Below are positions 61,102 to 64,000 of a DNA stretch of 64,000 nucleotides, one piece after another. Position 1 is the stretch's first letter. Every line of letters begins with the position of its first letter. The stretch comes from Diatrype stigma (taxonomy: Eukaryota > Ascomycota > Sordariomycetes > Xylariales > Diatrypaceae): positions 1-64,000 of the forward strand of contig JAKJXP020000095.1 in NCBI GenBank assembly GCA_022225965.2, written 5' to 3'. The position numbers and the translations under genes are program-made. Below the pieces are notes generated by a model. That model was not told the DNA's origin. It saw nothing but the letters and a program-made list of their open reading frames with translations, and made no database searches.

Positions 61102-63430
61102 ATGCCCACCTATGAGATCTTGTATGCGGCAACCGACGACGGCGAGTCGTCAGATGGCGGCGAGGAGGAGCTCGCAGACCAGCTGTCGCCTTCGGATGGC
61201 TTCACGTCCCCGTCTTCATCCAATTTCGTGCCGCATGTGCCCAACGTCATAGTCCCAGACCCCACCCTTGAACAGCAAACGGAGGCGGCTGCCGAGTCGA
61301 AAGCTCGCGAGGCAAGCGAGGAAAGACGAAATTCAAGCCGTCCAAGTACCGAGCGAGTTCCAGGACGTTACGTGGCTGCTAGCGGTGGTATTGCTGCTGC
61401 CTATTCGCCACGAGGAGTCGATAGCCTATCATCACCATCAGGGCGAGACAACCGTGCAGCTACGTCCTTCGATCCATCAGCATCAGCATCAGCATCAGCG
61501 GCAGGCCCGCAGTCTTTTGAGTCCGCGCAGCCAGGTTTGCATCATACGTACTCGCAGTCGTCATCAGCATCGAAATCGCGAACAGCACCATTGCGGACCC
61601 TGCCGCCGTCACGGGGACGTAGTGACTCTGTATATTCGGATGCCCCGCCTGCATATACCCCATCTCCCATCTCCCCCCTATCCCCCAGCAACAACCAGAA
61701 CCAGAACTACAGCACTTTCGCGCCGATAATGGGCAGACCAGGACCAGACGTCGTCGAACGGGAGGGGCTACTCACCCGAGACCCCGAGAGCATGGCGGAT
61801 CATCCAGGCGGTGATGAGGAATCGGCCATACCAGCTTGGCGCCGTCGGGTCAGAAGGCAGTTGCCTCCGTGGCTCAACTATAAGATAGTATTGCTTTCGT
61901 TAGCACTCATGGGCATCTCCGTCGGGTTCCTAGCTAACGCTTTCCGGGGTGTTCGGGGTGGTCAGGTCAGTACAGTACGATAATCCATATGCGTAAGGTC
62001 AAGTTGCTAATCGATTCGCATAGGAGGCACCTCCCGCACCACAGAACCCAGCTCAGCCCATAAGTGAGCCAGTGGCCGGCAGCCCCAGTGACCCCGCTTG
62101 GGTCTCGTTCGAGCCTGGTGTCTGCAAAGATGCTGGTTTCCGCTGGCAGGACGCGGTCTTGCCACTTGTATTTAGCGAGGACCGGAACGTGGCGTTTGTA
62201 GAAGAGCTGGATGAGCAGCGCACGACGGGTGCTCCGGTGCGTGTGGCCGGTTATGTACAGGTTTTGCAAGTCGCCGAGGGCGATGACCCGCGAATCCTTC
62301 TCGAGATTGCCTCTAACGACGAGGACATTCCCATTGATGTTTTGACGGACGAGAGCTCTCAGGCCATGAGGGTCCGAGTTCCATCGAAGTTCGACTCCTC
62401 TAGGTATCGAGAGCCTTGCGTGGAGATGAGGGCGACTATATTTGTCCCGCGAGACGGAGACATTGGCGGCTTCACTGTGGGGACGGTACATCTCGACATA
62501 TCCCTCATCGAAAGCCTGTCCCTGAGGGTGTCCGACTTCTCCAAGATTTCCTCCGTAGTAGGGGATATTTCATCCGCCTCCAGCTACCCGCCTCCCTACG
62601 GTGAACGACGTACTGCATCGGCCAAATCGACGGATCTCACATTCGTCCCTGCGAGGGATTCGTATAACTTCCATTCCCGCGTCATCGAGGTATCGACCAC
62701 CACCGGCAAGATCCACGGCAACTGGCCGCTCTTCGACATGCTGGGCCTGCACACCACATCGGGGGATATCACCGCCAGCATCACGCCGAAGGACGCGCTC
62801 GCATCCGACCCCAAGCCCGCCGTGCTGTCCATCAGCTCCGTCTCCGGCGGCATCCAGGCCGCCGAGCCCGTCCACGGCGAAGAGCCGCTGCCCAGGCGCG
62901 ACTACCTGGTCGACGTCAAGTCGATCTCGGGGGTCCTCCGCTGCTCTCTCGCCGCGGGCGCCGGGACGCACCTGAAGAGCACCTCGAGCGACATCACCGT
63001 CGATCTGCAGCCGGTCTTCAACAAGGACAAGGTGACGCGGGACCAGCCCGCGCAGCTCGAGACGATAACGACGAGCGGCCTGACGACGGTCCGCATCCTC
63101 GAGCCGCTCTGGTTCGAAGGCGATCAGAGTTCGTCGACGAAGCCTGCCACAGCATCCGGCAGCGGCACTCTCGACCGCCTCGAAGCCACTCACAAGTCGT
63201 CGAGCGGGAACATCCGACTGCGCTACCCCCAATCTTGGGAAGGCAACCTGTTTGCCGAGTCGATGAGCGGGTCGATGGGAATCAAGGGGAAGGATGTGAG
63301 GGTCGTGAGGAGGTCCACCGGCTGGCCGAGAAGCATGCATGCTCGCAAGGGAGATGATAGCAAGGATGCTTCTCTCATCCGGGTGCACTCCTTGTCTGGC
63401 GATCTGGACGCGGTCATCGGTGATGTGTGA
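61102..63430 (+). CDS. Single-pass membrane protein with DUF4097-like beta-repeat ectodomain
   Basis: Exons 61102-61965 and 62024-63430 (58-bp intron, phase 0, branch GCTAAT, acceptor CATAG) give 756 residues. The first about 245 residues are acidic, then Ser/Pro-rich and probably cytosolic (PPAYTPSPISPLSPS includes a PPxY-type motif). An Arg-rich patch (WRRRVRRQLPPW) precedes one transmembrane helix at about 262-281. The remainder is a long region with repeated short beta-type units such as TTSGDITASI, SSDITVDL, SSGNIRLRYP and SLSGDLDAVIGD, spaced like the right-handed beta-solenoid of DUF4097/adhesin-like domains. Positive charges on the N-terminal side suggest the repeat domain faces outward or into the lumen. 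Function is unknown; fungal relatives are uncharacterised as far as I know. It is the last gene in the window. Confidence 0.82.
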
Positions 63431-64000
63431 TGTGATGACTACTTGCCTAGGTAGTTAGAGGAGTTCGTTCTCGAATTCGATAGAGGTCCGTAGCACAGCA
63501 CAGCACATCAACACGGTCGGATCATGGGAGAGAGGGGCACGGGGGATGGTATACGATGAAATGATCCTGACGAGAAGAGATACTGCTAGCAATCGCTACC
63601 TGACTGCGTATGGGAAATGATGTAATAATTGATTTATGGTTATCGGGGTGGGAGTAGGGAGAGGGTTCGAGGTTATGTAGCTTAATGGAAATAGGCACAC
63701 GGTTTGCAGGGTTATCAAATGCATTGATGTCCATGAGTGACAGGAAGAGACACTTGCTTTTATATTTAGTTTCGAGTTTCCACGGGTGCTTACCTGGTGG
63801 CTTTATGCTGTCACACACATGCATCTAAGCGTCCGTTTACATGTAATTCGAAACGACCGATGGACATAGTCAAGATACACATGGCTGGAACTTCGGCAAA
63901 CGGATGCTCTATGTCTTGTCTACAAAGCTCCTAGTGATACAAAGGTTGTTACTCATAGAGAACATATGGGAGGTGACGCAGCAAACGGGTTTACTTGGAA
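63431..64000. other. Downstream region to window end
   Basis: 570 bp of non-coding sequence, presumably the 3' untranslated region of the membrane protein gene and beyond. No gene was seen. Confidence 0.65.

Noticed and set aside
62570..63388. 272-codon minus-strand frame opposite the membrane protein
   Set aside because: Antisense shadow; the plus-strand frame has the regular beta-repeat pattern and a clean splice join.

Overview
The window is nuclear DNA from a filamentous ascomycete (Pezizomycotina). Evidence: eleven or twelve well-spaced monocistronic genes on both strands, short introns of about 58-160 bp with GTRNGT donors, CTAAC/CTGAC-type branch points and YAG acceptors, and fungal housekeeping families. 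Gene content and the many TACCTA/TAGGTA motifs between genes suggest a Sordariomycete, perhaps Xylariales; that placement is inference. No prokaryotic, viral or organellar features were seen.

Layout. 1-4.0 kb: no supported gene, opening with a 25-base C run. 4.0-7.1 kb (-): DDHD-domain phospholipase. 11.3-13.7 kb (+): PPS1-type phosphatase whose only intron contains an assembly gap flanked by a 79-base G run and a 23-base C run. 15.7-17.4 kb (-): ATG18, sharing a 1.1 kb divergent intergenic region with PPM2/TYW4 (18.5-22.0 kb, +). 22.3-23.9 kb (-): 2-oxoglutarate/Fe(II) oxygenase of unknown substrate. 25.2-28.4 kb (-): KGD1. 30.8-32.8 kb (+): TFB1 of TFIIH. 33.3-35.6 kb (+): low-complexity protein with three C-terminal CxxC pairs. 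36.1-37.7 kb (-): CIA1. 41.4-43.5 kb (+): GUT2. 45.0-46.9 kb (-): RGS-domain protein followed in the same frame, after one TGA, by a second long ORF. 46.9-61.1 kb: about 14 kb with no supported gene. 61.1-63.4 kb (+): single-pass membrane protein with a repetitive beta-type ectodomain.

The genes form no operon or biosynthetic cluster. They are mostly independent core functions: mitochondrial carbon and electron flow (KGD1, GUT2), Fe-S protein maturation (CIA1), autophagy (ATG18), wybutosine tRNA modification (PPM2), transcription and DNA repair (TFB1), phosphatase and G-protein signalling (PPS1, RGS). Exon joins were worked out by hand from splice signals, phase and continuity of conserved protein sequence; every joined model closes in frame.

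I did not find a convincing new multi-gene system. The most interesting items are the RGS ORF-TGA-ORF arrangement, the homopolymer gap in PPS1, the stop-free 3n intron in ATG18, the LCMT-kelch-JmjC fusion with an intact iron-binding triad, the CxxC low-complexity protein, and an isolated heat-shock-element-like promoter with a mini-exon inside the gene-poor block.
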